64,000 nt of DNA from Ornithoclostridium sp944380285 (GTDB lineage Bacteria; Bacillota; Clostridia; Christensenellales; UBA3700), in contig OZ006985.1 of NCBI GenBank assembly GCA_963931165.1, positions 1,240,001 to 1,304,000 of the forward strand, in the 5' to 3' direction. The notes under the pieces were generated by a model, which had not been told where the DNA came from, ran no database searches, and saw only the letters and a program-made list of their open reading frames with translations. The translations under genes and the position numbers were made by a program. Below are positions 32,215 through 41,346 of the stretch, one piece after another. Within the stretch, counting starts at the first letter, position 1. Each line of letters starts with the position of its first letter.

Positions 32215-33747
32215 ATGGTCAACGAAAAGGTTTTGGTCCTCGACTTCGGCGGTCAGTACAATCAGCTGATCGCCAGACGCGTCAGAGAACTCAACGTCTA
32301 TTGCGAGATGCATCCGTGCACCATGTCGCTCGACAAGATCCGCGAGATGGCGCCCAAGGCGATCATCTTCACCGGCGGTCCGTCCAGCGTCTACAACGAC
32401 GGCGCGCCGCATGTCGACAAGGGCATCTTCGAGCTGGGCATCCCGGTGCTCGGCATCTGCTACGGCTGTCAGCTGATCGCCTACACGCTCGGCGGAAAGG
32501 TGGAACATGCCGAAACGCGCGAGTACGGCAGACAGGACGCCGTCTACGACAAGAACTGTCCGCTCTACAAGGGGCTTGAGGACGGCATTTGCTGGATGAG
32601 CCACACCGACAGAGTGGAGGCGCTGCCCGAGGGCTTCAAGGTCGTCGCTCACACCGACACCTGCAAGATCGCGGCGTTCGCGGACGACAAGCGCAAGATC
32701 TACGGCGTGCAATATCACCCCGAGGTGCACCACACTCAGCGCGGCATAGATCAGCTCCGCAACTTCCTCTACGAGGTTGCGGGCGTCAAGGGCGATTGGA
32801 CGATGGGCAACTTTGCCAAGAACTCGATCGAGGCGCTTCGCGCCAAGCTGGGCGGCAAAAAGGTGCTCTGCGCGTTCAGCGGCGGCGTGGACAGCGCGGT
32901 CGCGGCGACGCTGATACACAAGGCGGTCGGCGACGCGTTGACCTGCATCTTTGTCGACCACGGTCTGCTGCGCAAGGACGAGGCGAAGCAGGTCATGAAG
33001 GTGTTCAAAGAGGACATGGGGATGAACGTCATCCTCGCAGACGCTTCCGAGCGTTTCCTCGCCAAGCTCGCCGGTGTCAAAGATCCCGAGACCAAGCGCA
33101 AGATCATCGGCAAGGAGTTCATCGACGTGTTCGAAGAAGAGGCGAAGAAGATCGGCGCGGTCGACTTCCTCGTTCAGGGCACGATCTATCCCGACGTCAT
33201 CGAGTCGGGGCTCGGCAATTCCGCGGTCATCAAGAGCCACCACAACGTGGGCGGACTGCCCAGCGTCGTCAATTTCAAAGAGATCGTCGAGCCGCTGCGC
33301 GACCTGTTCAAGGACGAGGTGCGCAAGGTGGGGTTCGAGCTGGGGCTGCCGCGCGACGTCGTCATGCGCCAACCCTTCCCGGGGCCGGGGCTTGCGATCC
33401 GCATCATAGGCGACATCACTCGCGAAAAATTGGACATCCTGCGCGAGGCGGACTTCGTCTTCCGCGACGAGATCGCCAAGGCGGGGCTTGACAGCGAGAT
33501 CTGGCAATATTTCGCCGTTTTGACCGATATGCGCAGCGTGGGCGTCATGGGCGACAGCCGCACCTACGACCACACGGTCGTACTTCGCGCGGTGACGTCC
33601 GTCGACGGCATGACCGCCGATTGGGCGAGGATACCGCACGACGTGCTCGAAAAGATCTCGACGCGCATCGTCAACGAAGTCAAACACGTCAACCGCGTCG
33701 TCTACGACATCACCAGCAAGCCGCCGGCGACGATCGAGTGGGAGTAA
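32215..33747 (+). CDS. guaA: GMP synthase (glutamine-hydrolysing)
   Basis: A 510-residue enzyme converting XMP to GMP. The N-terminal class I glutaminase has GICYGCQLIAY (nucleophile Cys) and YHPEVHHT (His/Glu). The synthetase part has the PP-loop FSGGVDSAVAATL. The C-terminal dimer domain with RMPPPR-like KPPATIEWE completes it. GAAAGGAG precedes the ATG. With purA next, this pair makes both purine end products from IMP/XMP. Confidence 0.97.
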   Translation: MVNEKVLVLDFGGQYNQLIARRVRELNVYCEMHPCTMSLDKIREMAPKAIIFTGGPSSVYNDGAPHVDKGIFELGIPVLGICYGCQLIAYTLGGKVEHAETREYGRQDAVYDKNCPLYKGLEDGICWMSHTDRVEALPEGFKVVAHTDTCKIAAFADDKRKIYGVQYHPEVHHTQRGIDQLRNFLYEVAGVKGDWTMGNFAKNSIEALRAKLGGKKVLCAFSGGVDSAVAATLIHKAVGDALTCIFVDHGLLRKDEAKQVMKVFKEDMGMNVILADASERFLAKLAGVKDPETKRKIIGKEFIDVFEEEAKKIGAVDFLVQGTIYPDVIESGLGNSAVIKSHHNVGGLPSVVNFKEIVEPLRDLFKDEVRKVGFELGLPRDVVMRQPFPGPGLAIRIIGDITREKLDILREADFVFRDEIAKAGLDSEIWQYFAVLTDMRSVGVMGDSRTYDHTVVLRAVTSVDGMTADWARIPHDVLEKISTRIVNEVKHVNRVVYDITSKPPATIEWE

Positions 33748-33787
33748 CTCAAAGCATTCACCCGGCAGCGCCGGAAAGGAGAGAGAT

Positions 33788-35068
33788 ATGTTAACAGCAA
33801 TAGCAGGCATCAATTGGGGCGACGAAGGCAAGGGCAGGATGGTCGACTTGATCTCGAGCGACTACGACGTCGTCGTCCGCTATCAGGGCGGCAACAACGC
33901 CGGTCACACCGTCATCAATCACTTGGGCAAGTTCATCCTCAACCTGATCCCGTCGGGCATACTTCGTCCCGAGGTCGTCAACGTGATGGGCAACGGCATG
34001 GTCATCGACATGAAGCACTTGGTCGGCGAGATCGAGCGTTTGACCGCCGCCGGCGTCAAGATCACGCCCGACAACCTCAAGATCAGCGACAGGGCTGTCA
34101 TCTGCATGCCCTATCACGTCCTTCAAGACTGCCTCGAAGAGGACAGATTGGGCGACGCCAAGTACGGTTCGACCCGCCGCGGCATCGCGCCCGTCTACGG
34201 CGACAAATATTTGAAGAAGATCGTCACGATGGGCGATCTGTTCTTCCCCGAAGCGCTCGAAAAGCGCATGAAGGGAGTGATCGAGTGGAAAAACCTTTTC
34301 ATCGAGAAGGCATACGGCGGCGCGCCGATCGACTTTGACGAGGAGATGGCGTGGCTGCGCAAGTACGGCGACATTTTGAAGCCATTTGTCTGCGACACGG
34401 GACTGTGGTTGGAAGACGCGCTCAAACAGGGCAAGAAGGTCATCTTCGAAGCTCAACTCGGGGCGCTCAGGGACATCGACTTCGGCATCAATCCCTACAC
34501 GTCGTCGTCCAACACGATCGCCGCATACGCGCCGATAGGCGCGGGGATCCCCCGTCACAAGCTGGACAAGGTGTTCGGCATCATGAAGGCGTACAGCTCG
34601 TGCGTCGGCGAGGGACCGTTCACCGTCGAGATGTTCGGCGACGAGGCGAAGGCGCTGCGCGACGCGGGTGCGGAATACGGCGCGGCGACAGGCAGACCGA
34701 GGCGCGTCGGCGCGTTCGACGCGGTCGCGAGCAGGTACGGCGTGCGCATGCAGGGCGCGGACGAGCTCGCGCTGACCAAGCTGGACGTGCTGTCCTATAT
34801 GGACAAGATCCCCGTCTGCGTCGCCTATGACGTCGACGGAGAGAGAGTGACCGACTTCCCGCGCGGCGAGAGACTGCGCGTCGCGAAGCCGATCTTCGAG
34901 TATTTCGACGGCTGGAAGTGCGACATCAGCAAGTGCCGCAAGGAGAGCGACCTGCCCGAGCAGGCGAGGGCATACATCGCCGCGCTCGAAAAGATGGTCG
35001 ATTGCCCGATCACCTGCGTCTCTGTGGGTGCGGAGCGCGACGAATACATCGTGAGGAAGAGCAAATGA
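33788..35068 (+). CDS. purA: Adenylosuccinate synthetase
   Basis: A 426-residue GTP-dependent ligase forming adenylosuccinate from IMP and aspartate. It has GINWGDEGKGRMVD (P-loop-like), GGNNAGHT, STRRGIAPVYGDK and the QLGALRDIDFG block. AGGAGAG lies before the ATG. The stop overlaps the dapL start by four bases. Confidence 0.96.
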   Translation: MLTAIAGINWGDEGKGRMVDLISSDYDVVVRYQGGNNAGHTVINHLGKFILNLIPSGILRPEVVNVMGNGMVIDMKHLVGEIERLTAAGVKITPDNLKISDRAVICMPYHVLQDCLEEDRLGDAKYGSTRRGIAPVYGDKYLKKIVTMGDLFFPEALEKRMKGVIEWKNLFIEKAYGGAPIDFDEEMAWLRKYGDILKPFVCDTGLWLEDALKQGKKVIFEAQLGALRDIDFGINPYTSSSNTIAAYAPIGAGIPRHKLDKVFGIMKAYSSCVGEGPFTVEMFGDEAKALRDAGAEYGAATGRPRRVGAFDAVASRYGVRMQGADELALTKLDVLSYMDKIPVCVAYDVDGERVTDFPRGERLRVAKPIFEYFDGWKCDISKCRKESDLPEQARAYIAALEKMVDCPITCVSVGAERDEYIVRKSK

Positions 35069-36246
35069 AGATCAATCACGGTTTTTTGGATCTCAAAGAC
35101 AGCTACCTCTTCTCGACGATCGCCAAGAAGGTCAACGCCTACAAGGCGGCGAATCCGGACGCGGACATCATCCGCCTCGGGATAGGCGACGTCACTCTGC
35201 CGCTCGCGCCGGCTGTCGTCGACGCGATGAAGAGGGCGGCGGACGAGATGGGCGTCAAGGAGACGTTCCGCGGCTACGGACCCGAGCCGGGCTATGAGTT
35301 TTTGCGCGAGGCGATCGCGAACTACTACGGCGGCAAGGGCGTCAAGGTCGCGGCGGACGAGGTGTATGTCAGCGACGGCGCGAAGAGCGACGTCGGCAAC
35401 ATCCTCGACATCTTCGGCGCGGACAACAAGGTGCTCATCCCCGATCCCGTCTATCCCGCGTACGTCGACGCCAACGTCATGGCGGGCAGGAAGATAGACA
35501 CGATCGAGGGCAACAAGGGCAACGGCTTCAAGCCCCTTCCCGACAAGAGCTACAAGGCGGACATCATCTACATATGCAGTCCCAACAATCCGACAGGCGC
35601 GGTCTACGACCATGCCGAGCTCAAACAATGGGTCGACTATGCGAACGAGTGCGACGCGCTGATACTCTTCGACGCGGCGTACGAGAGCTTTGTCACAGAC
35701 CCGTCGCTGCCGCGCAGCATCTTTGAGATCGACGGCGCGCGCGAATGCGCGATCGAGTTCAACTCGTTTTCCAAGATCGCCGGCTTCACAGGCACGCGCT
35801 GCGGCTACGTCGTCGTGCCGCACGAGCTCAAGAGGGAGGGCGTGTCGCTCGGCGCGCTTTGGAACAGGCGTCAATCGACCAAGTTCAACGGCGTGCCCTA
35901 TGTCGTACAGCGTGCGGCGGAGGCGGTGTTCACCCCCGAGGGCATGGCGCAGATCAAGCAAGATCTCGCGTACTATTCCGAGAACGCGCGCGTGATACAC
36001 GAAGGCTTGGAGAGCGCGGGGATATGGCACACCGGCGGGCTCAACTCGCCGTACATATGGCTGGAGTGCCCGATGGGGCTGTCCAGCTGGGACTACTTCG
36101 ACAGGCTGTTGACGAGGGCAAACGTCGTCGGCACGCCGGGAGCGGGCTTCGGCGCGATGGGCGAGGGCTACTTCCGCCTGACCGCGTTCGGCGACAAGGA
36201 GCGCACCAAAGAGGCGGTCGCGCGCATACTCGCCGATCTCAAATGA
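35065..36246 (+). CDS. dapL: LL-diaminopimelate aminotransferase
   Basis: A 393-residue PLP aminotransferase of the DapL group, which makes LL-diaminopimelate directly from tetrahydrodipicolinate for lysine and peptidoglycan. Signatures include RLGIGDVTLPL, GYGPEPGYEFLREAI, SPNNPTGAVY, and the PLP-lysine region FNSFSKIAGFTGTRCGY. The ATG at 35065 (overlap ATGA) is chosen over an upstream in-frame extension inside purA. Confidence 0.94.
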   Translation: MKINHGFLDLKDSYLFSTIAKKVNAYKAANPDADIIRLGIGDVTLPLAPAVVDAMKRAADEMGVKETFRGYGPEPGYEFLREAIANYYGGKGVKVAADEVYVSDGAKSDVGNILDIFGADNKVLIPDPVYPAYVDANVMAGRKIDTIEGNKGNGFKPLPDKSYKADIIYICSPNNPTGAVYDHAELKQWVDYANECDALILFDAAYESFVTDPSLPRSIFEIDGARECAIEFNSFSKIAGFTGTRCGYVVVPHELKREGVSLGALWNRRQSTKFNGVPYVVQRAAEAVFTPEGMAQIKQDLAYYSENARVIHEGLESAGIWHTGGLNSPYIWLECPMGLSSWDYFDRLLTRANVVGTPGAGFGAMGEGYFRLTAFGDKERTKEAVARILADLK

Positions 36247-36887
36247 AGACAAAGAAGCAGGCGAAACTCATACTCGAGGGCTTGGAGAGGCAGCATCCGG
36301 ACGCTCAATGCGAGCTCGATTTCGCTACGCCTTTCCAATTGCTCGTCGCGGTGATACTGTCCGCGCAATGCACGGACAAGCGCGTCAATGAGGTGACGCC
36401 GAAGCTGTTTGCCGACTACTCGACGCCCGAGCAGTTCGCCGAGATGCCGCAGGAGACGCTCGAGAAGTACATCTTCTCGTGCGGCTTCTATCACAACAAG
36501 GCGGCGCACATCATCTCGGCAGCGAAGGACATCGTCGGGCGGTTCGGCGGCAAGGTGCCGTCGACGATAGACGAGCTTACCACGCTTGCGGGAGTGGGAC
36601 GCAAGACTGCCAACGTCGTCTACGCCGTCGCTTTCGGCGGCAACGCGATCGCGGTCGACACCCACGTTTTGAGGCTCGCAAACCGCATCGGCTTTGTCAA
36701 GTCGGACAAGCCCGTCGACGCGGAGAACGCGTTGATGAAGGCGTTCGATCCCGAGGATTGGAGCGCCGCTCACCACGCGCTCATCTTCCACGGCAGATAC
36801 GTCTGCACCGCGCGCGCCCCGAGATGCGACGAGTGCATGATAAGCGAATATTGCGACATGTACGCCGAGGCGCAAAAGCGCCGCTGA
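36243..36887 (+). CDS. nth: Endonuclease III
   Basis: A 214-residue DNA glycosylase/AP-lyase removing oxidised pyrimidines. The helix-hairpin-helix TLAGVGRKTANVVYAVAFGG contains the catalytic lysine, the aspartate is in VDTHVLRLANR, and four Cys at the end (spacing 6-2-5) hold a 4Fe-4S cluster. The ATG overlaps the dapL stop by four bases. Confidence 0.96.
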   Translation: MKTKKQAKLILEGLERQHPDAQCELDFATPFQLLVAVILSAQCTDKRVNEVTPKLFADYSTPEQFAEMPQETLEKYIFSCGFYHNKAAHIISAAKDIVGRFGGKVPSTIDELTTLAGVGRKTANVVYAVAFGGNAIAVDTHVLRLANRIGFVKSDKPVDAENALMKAFDPEDWSAAHHALIFHGRYVCTARAPRCDECMISEYCDMYAEAQKRR

Positions 36888-36918
36888 CGCACACGGGCAC
36901 AAAAAAAGACAACATTTT

Positions 36919-36932
36919 GCCGCATATGCGGC
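36919..36932. promoter_or_regulatory. 14-bp palindrome before the Nfn-like genes
   Basis: GCCGCATATGCGGC, perfectly symmetric, one base before the GAGG ribosome-binding site of the next gene. It could be an operator or a small hairpin affecting translation. Confidence 0.35.
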
Positions 36933-36943
36933 GAGGTATAAAA

Positions 36944-37768
36944 ATGAACAAATTGATCAAGATCGACGACGTTGCGCCGCGCGTAAAACAATATGTGGTC
37001 GCCGCGCCCGACGTTGCCAGACATTGCTTGCCGGGACAGTTCGTCATCGTCCGCGTGGACGACGAGGGCGAGAGGGTCCCGTTCACCATTTGCGACTACG
37101 ACAGGCATGCGGGCACGATCACACTGCTTGTTCAGGACGTGGGTTACAGCACTCACAAGATGGGCACGCTCAAAGAGGGCGACAGCCTTCACGACGTCGT
37201 CGGACCTTTGGGCAATGCGACCGATCTTTCGAGTTACGACAACGTCGTCCTGGTCGGCGGAGGCATAGGCTGTGCGGTCATCTATCCGCAGGCAAAACTT
37301 CGCAACGCGCAGGGCAAGCCGTGCACGACGATCATCGGCGCGCGCACCGAAGAGCTGCTGTTCGCGGTCGACGAATTCCGCCGCGAGAGCAAGGAGCTTT
37401 TGATCGCGACCGACGACGGCTCGGTCGGCGTAAAGGGCTTTGTCACCACAGTCCTTCAACAATTGATAGACCGCGGCGACAAGATAGACTGCGTGTTCGT
37501 CGTCGGACCGATGATCATGATGCGCAACGTCTGCGAGCTGACCCGTCCTTACGGCATCCGCACGATCGTCAGCATGAACAGCATCATGGTCGACGGCACG
37601 GGCATGTGCGGCGGCTGCCGCGTCACCGTCGGCGGCGAGACAAAATACGCCTGCGTTGACGGTCCCGAGTTTGACGGACATTTGATCGACTTCGCCGAGG
37701 CGATGAACCGCAGCGGCTTCTACCGCGAGCACGAGCAGGCTTGCCGATTGAGAGGAGAGAAGCTATGA
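36944..37768 (+). CDS. NfnA/SudB-type FAD/NAD and 2Fe-2S subunit
   Basis: A 274-residue flavoprotein of the dihydroorotate dehydrogenase electron-transfer family, found as the small subunit of NADH-dependent ferredoxin:NADP oxidoreductase (Nfn) or sulfide dehydrogenase. It shows PGQFVIVRVDDEGERVPFTI (FAD), LVGGGIGCAVIYPQAK (NAD) and a C-terminal 2Fe-2S Cys cluster (TGMCGGCRV and ACVDGPEFDG). The ATG at 36944 follows GAGG. It is directly coupled to its usual partner. Confidence 0.88.
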   Translation: MNKLIKIDDVAPRVKQYVVAAPDVARHCLPGQFVIVRVDDEGERVPFTICDYDRHAGTITLLVQDVGYSTHKMGTLKEGDSLHDVVGPLGNATDLSSYDNVVLVGGGIGCAVIYPQAKLRNAQGKPCTTIIGARTEELLFAVDEFRRESKELLIATDDGSVGVKGFVTTVLQQLIDRGDKIDCVFVVGPMIMMRNVCELTRPYGIRTIVSMNSIMVDGTGMCGGCRVTVGGETKYACVDGPEFDGHLIDFAEAMNRSGFYREHEQACRLRGEKL

Positions 37769-39135
37769 ACACGAGCGCAAGACATCCCGTCGGCGTTCAG
37801 CCGGCGGAGGAGAGGATACACAATTTCGACGAGGTGTCGCTGGGCTACGATCACGCGACGATGCTCGAAGAGGCGGACAGATGTCTGCATTGCGCGGCGG
37901 CGCCCTGCCGAAAGGGCTGCCCGGTCGGGGTCAACATCCCCGCTTTCATCGCGCGGCTCAAAGAGGACGACTTGGACGGCGCGGTCCGCGAGATCAGTTT
38001 GGACACGCTGCTGCCGGCGATATGCGGCAGGGTATGTCCGCAAGAAAAGCAATGCGAGGCGCTTTGCGTGCGCAAGGCGAAGCTGGGCGGTTCGGTCGCG
38101 ATAGGCGCGCTCGAAAGGTATGTCGGCGACTATGCGCTCGCTCACCCCAAGGCGCCCCAAAAGGCGGCGAAGAGGGGCAAAAAGGTCGCGGTCGTCGGCA
38201 GCGGTCCCAGCGGTCTGACCTGCGCGGCGGACTGCGCGGCGGCGGGCTTTGACGTGACGGTGTTCGAGGCGTTCCACAAGCCGGGCGGCGTGCTCGTCTA
38301 CGGCATCCCCGAGTTCAGACTGCCCAAGGACAAGGTCGTCGCCAAGGAGATCGCCAAGCTCGAGGCGCTGGGCGTGACGTTCAGGCTCAACACGGTGATC
38401 GGCAAGACTTTGACGATCGACGACCTTTTGGACGAGTTCGACGCGATATTCATCGGCACCGGCGCGGGACTTCCCAAGTTCATGGGCGTGCCGGGCGAGA
38501 ATCTCAACGGCGTCGGCTCCGCCAACGAATTTTTGACGCGCGTCAACCTGATGCAGGCGTACCGCGAGGACGCGATCACGCCCGTGTATTGCGGCAAAAA
38601 GGTCGCGGTCATCGGCGCGGGCAACGTCGCGATGGATGCGGCGCGCACCGCAAGGCGTATGGGCGCGGACGTGACGATCGTCTACCGCAGAGGACGCGAA
38701 GAGATGCCCGCGCGCGGCGAGGAGATCGAGCATGCCGAAGAAGAGGGCATAGTGTTCGAGCTTTTGACCAATCCCGTCGAGGTGCTCGGCGAGGGCGGCA
38801 GAGTGACTGCGCTCAAATGCGTGCGAATGGCTCTCGGCGAGCCCGACGCGTCGGGCAGACGGTCGCCGGCGCCGATCGAGGGCAGCGAGTTTGAGATGGA
38901 CATCGATCAGGTGATCGTCGCGTTGGGCACAAGCCCCAATCCGCTGATCCGCAAGTCGACGGACAAGATAGAGTTTTCGCGCCGCGGCACGATCGTCGTC
39001 GACGAGGAGACCATGCGTACGAGCAACGACAAGATATACGCCGGCGGCGACGCCGTCACGGGCGCGGCGACGGTCATTTTGGCGATGGGCGCGGGTCGCA
39101 AGGCGGCTGCGGCGATCAAGGCAAAGCTCGGTTGA
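37765..39135 (+). CDS. NfnB/SudA/GltD-like FAD oxidoreductase
   Basis: A 456-residue protein of the glutamate synthase small-chain family. The N-terminal part has two 4Fe-4S Cys groups (CLHCAAAPCRKGCPVGVNI and CGRVCPQEKQCEALC). Then come the FAD site VAVVGSGPSGLTCAAD and the NADPH site VAVIGAGNVAMDAARTA. Together with the preceding gene (four-base overlap) it should form an Nfn-type complex. Absence of a large gltA gene nearby argues against glutamate synthase. Electron bifurcation is an inference from family. Confidence 0.88.
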   Translation: MNTSARHPVGVQPAEERIHNFDEVSLGYDHATMLEEADRCLHCAAAPCRKGCPVGVNIPAFIARLKEDDLDGAVREISLDTLLPAICGRVCPQEKQCEALCVRKAKLGGSVAIGALERYVGDYALAHPKAPQKAAKRGKKVAVVGSGPSGLTCAADCAAAGFDVTVFEAFHKPGGVLVYGIPEFRLPKDKVVAKEIAKLEALGVTFRLNTVIGKTLTIDDLLDEFDAIFIGTGAGLPKFMGVPGENLNGVGSANEFLTRVNLMQAYREDAITPVYCGKKVAVIGAGNVAMDAARTARRMGADVTIVYRRGREEMPARGEEIEHAEEEGIVFELLTNPVEVLGEGGRVTALKCVRMALGEPDASGRRSPAPIEGSEFEMDIDQVIVALGTSPNPLIRKSTDKIEFSRRGTIVVDEETMRTSNDKIYAGGDAVTGAATVILAMGAGRKAAAAIKAKLG

Positions 39136-39179
39136 CGCACACGGGCAGGGAAAAATAACGATCAAGGAGAACGGAAGAG

Positions 39180-40436
39180 ATGTTTTTGGACATAGCGACG
39201 ATCTTTGTCAAACCGGGTAACGGCGGCGACGGCGCGGTGTCTTTCCACACCGAAAAATACGTCGCCAAGGGCGGACCGGACGGCGGCGACGGAGGCAAGG
39301 GCGGAGACATAATCTTTGTCGCGGACGCCAACTCTTCGACGCTCATCGACTTCCGTTTTGCCAAGCATTTCCGCGCCGAAAACGGCGCGAACGGCTCGGG
39401 CAAGAATTGCACCGGGCGCAGCGGACAAGACCTTGTCATCAAGGTGCCGCGCGGCACTGTCGTCAAGGACAAACAGACGGGCGACGTGCTCGCCGACATA
39501 TTTTACGACGACAGCCGCGTCGTGCTGTTCAAGGGCGGCAGAGGAGGCAAGGGCAACGCGCATTTCGCGACTTCCCGCCGCAAAGCGCCGCGCTTTTCGC
39601 AGACGGGCGAGAAGACGGTCGAGGTCGAATTGACGCTTGAACTCAAGACGATCGCCGACGTCGGGCTGGTCGGCTTCCCCAATGTGGGCAAATCGACTTT
39701 GCTCTCGGTAGTGTCGGCGGCGAGGCCCAAGATCGCCGACTATCACTTCACGACGCTGACGCCCAACTTGGGCGTGGTCGCGTACGGCGACGGCTCGTTC
39801 GTGATGGCGGACATCCCGGGGCTTATCGAGGGCGCGAGCCAAGGCGCCGGATTGGGGACGCGGTTTTTGCGCCACATCGAAAGGGTGAGGCTGATCGTGC
39901 ACGTCGTCGACGTGTCGGGCAGCGAGGAGCGCGACCCGTACGAAGACTTTGTCAAGATCAACAACGAACTTCGCGAATACAGCGCAAAACTTGCCGCGCT
40001 TCCGCAAATAGTCTGCGCGAACAAGTGCGACATCGCGACCGAAGAGCAGATCGCCGAGTTTGAGCGCAAGGTCGGGCAAAAGGTGATCCCGATCAGCGCG
40101 GCGACGAGAAAGGGCGTGGACGAGCTTCTCGCCGCGATCTCGGCGCGGCTTGCCGAGCTTCCCAAGCAGCAGCCGCTCGAAGTGGTCGAAAGGCGTGAAG
40201 AATACGTCGATCCTTCGTCGTTCACGGTCGACATCGCCGAGGACGGAGCGTTTGTCGTCACAGGACCTTTGGTCGACAAGTTGACGCGCACGACGATACT
40301 CGACGACTACGGCTCGTTCAACTACTTCCAAAAGCGTTTGACGGACGCGGGCGTGATCGCCGCGCTTCTCAAAGCGGGGATGGTCGAGGGGGACACCGTG
40401 CGCATCGCGGACACGGAATTTGAATACGAAGAATGA
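39180..40436 (+). CDS. obgE: GTPase ObgE/CgtA
   Basis: A 418-residue ribosome-associated GTPase. It has the glycine-rich Obg fold (residues 1-158, with GGPDGGDGGKGGDIIF and GGRGGKGNAHFATS), the G domain (GFPNVGKSTLLS about 163-174, DIPG, NKCD) and a C-terminal OCT domain (about 345-418). It is followed by yhbY, a common ribosome-assembly pairing. Confidence 0.96.
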   Translation: MFLDIATIFVKPGNGGDGAVSFHTEKYVAKGGPDGGDGGKGGDIIFVADANSSTLIDFRFAKHFRAENGANGSGKNCTGRSGQDLVIKVPRGTVVKDKQTGDVLADIFYDDSRVVLFKGGRGGKGNAHFATSRRKAPRFSQTGEKTVEVELTLELKTIADVGLVGFPNVGKSTLLSVVSAARPKIADYHFTTLTPNLGVVAYGDGSFVMADIPGLIEGASQGAGLGTRFLRHIERVRLIVHVVDVSGSEERDPYEDFVKINNELREYSAKLAALPQIVCANKCDIATEEQIAEFERKVGQKVIPISAATRKGVDELLAAISARLAELPKQQPLEVVERREEYVDPSSFTVDIAEDGAFVVTGPLVDKLTRTTILDDYGSFNYFQKRLTDAGVIAALLKAGMVEGDTVRIADTEFEYEE

Positions 40437-40471
40437 CAAAAAGCGAAACATATCGCAAAAAAAGGAGAGAT

Positions 40472-40759
40472 ATGAACACATCGGACAGGGCAAAATTGCG
40501 TTCGATCGCGATGACGGAAAAGGCGATCACGCAGGTGGGCAAAAACGGCGTCACCGACACCGTCTTGAAGCAGGTCGACGAGCAATTGACCGCGCGCGAA
40601 CTCGTCAAGGTCAGCGTGCTTCGCAACTCGGACGACGACGTTAAGACGGTCGCCGCCGCGCTTGCCGACGCGCTCGGCGCGGAGATAGTGCAGACGCTCG
40701 GCTTCAAGATCACGCTTTATCGCTTCTCGACCGCCGACGGGGTCAAGCACCTTTTGTGA
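40472..40759 (+). CDS. yhbY: YhbY/CRM-domain RNA-binding protein
   Basis: A 95-residue single CRM domain that binds pre-50S particles in other bacteria. Typical sequence is VGKNGVTDTVLKQVDEQLTA and LVKVSVL. ATG 40472 follows AAGGAGAG by five bases; the in-frame start at 40433 lacks a site and lies inside obgE. Confidence 0.9.
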   Translation: MNTSDRAKLRSIAMTEKAITQVGKNGVTDTVLKQVDEQLTARELVKVSVLRNSDDDVKTVAAALADALGAEIVQTLGFKITLYRFSTADGVKHLL

Positions 40760-40768
40760 CAAAAGTCG

Positions 40769-41023
40769 ATGATCACCGAAAAGCAATTCATCACAATGCT
40801 CGGTCTTGTGATCGTTCCTCAAGTGGCGGAATTGATTGCTCGTGACAGCAAGTTGACCGAGGTGCAGGCTCTAAGGGCGTTTTTGCGCTCAAAGACCTAT
40901 TCGGTGCTTGAGGTCGAAGACTCTAAAGCATGGCATTACAGTCCAATGGCATTGTTCGCCGTATGGAAGTCGGAACAGGATACAGGCGCGCCCGAATGGC
41001 CGACGGAGGGACTTTTGGCATGA
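40769..41023 (+). CDS. Small DUF3791-like protein
   Basis: An 84-residue protein with VPQVAELIARDSKLTEVQAL and the closing HYSPMALFAVWKSEQDTGAP. It resembles small partners found beside DUF3791 and DUF3990 genes. It overlaps the next gene by four bases. AT-richer wording and isolated position suggest accessory DNA. Function is unknown; an antitoxin-like role is possible. Confidence 0.6.
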   Translation: MITEKQFITMLGLVIVPQVAELIARDSKLTEVQALRAFLRSKTYSVLEVEDSKAWHYSPMALFAVWKSEQDTGAPEWPTEGLLA

Positions 41024-41232
41024 GTATAGTATTGACTTTTATGACCTATTGCGTGGAAGAGTACAAGGCGCATAAAGGGTTGACGGGTTCGCAAGTGGAG
41101 GAATTGTTCGGGCGGTATGAGGTGTTTGACTACATCGAAAAGTACTATGATGTTTTACACACGATGGGCACCGAGTATATAATGAATGATATTGACGAGT
41201 TCATCGCCAAGGCAAGAGCCGAAACAAAGTAG
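41020..41232 (+). CDS. DUF3791 family protein
   Basis: A 70-residue DUF3791 protein. It has MTYCVEEYKAHKGLTGSQVE and FDYIEKYYDVLHTMGTEYIM, both typical. These proteins are commonly encoded with a DUF3990 protein (an ADP-ribosyltransferase-like suspected toxin), which is missing here. GGAGGG upstream supports the ATG at 41020. The pair looks like an orphan immunity or antitoxin module. Confidence 0.75.
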   Translation: MSIVLTFMTYCVEEYKAHKGLTGSQVEELFGRYEVFDYIEKYYDVLHTMGTEYIMNDIDEFIAKARAETK

Positions 41233-41252
41233 AAATAACGCAATCTATTTTG

Positions 41253-41282
41253 AAGGCGACGGTTTTTCCGCCGCCTTTTTTC
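41253..41282 (+). terminator. Terminator after DUF3791 pair
   Basis: AAGGCG-a-CGG pairs with CCG-c-CGCCTT around TTTTT and is followed by a T-run. Confidence 0.75.
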
Positions 41283-41346
41283 ATGCAAAAACAGCTATGA
41301 CCGCATTGCTTGACATTGCCGGCAGAGGGCGCGCATATCAATAGCT

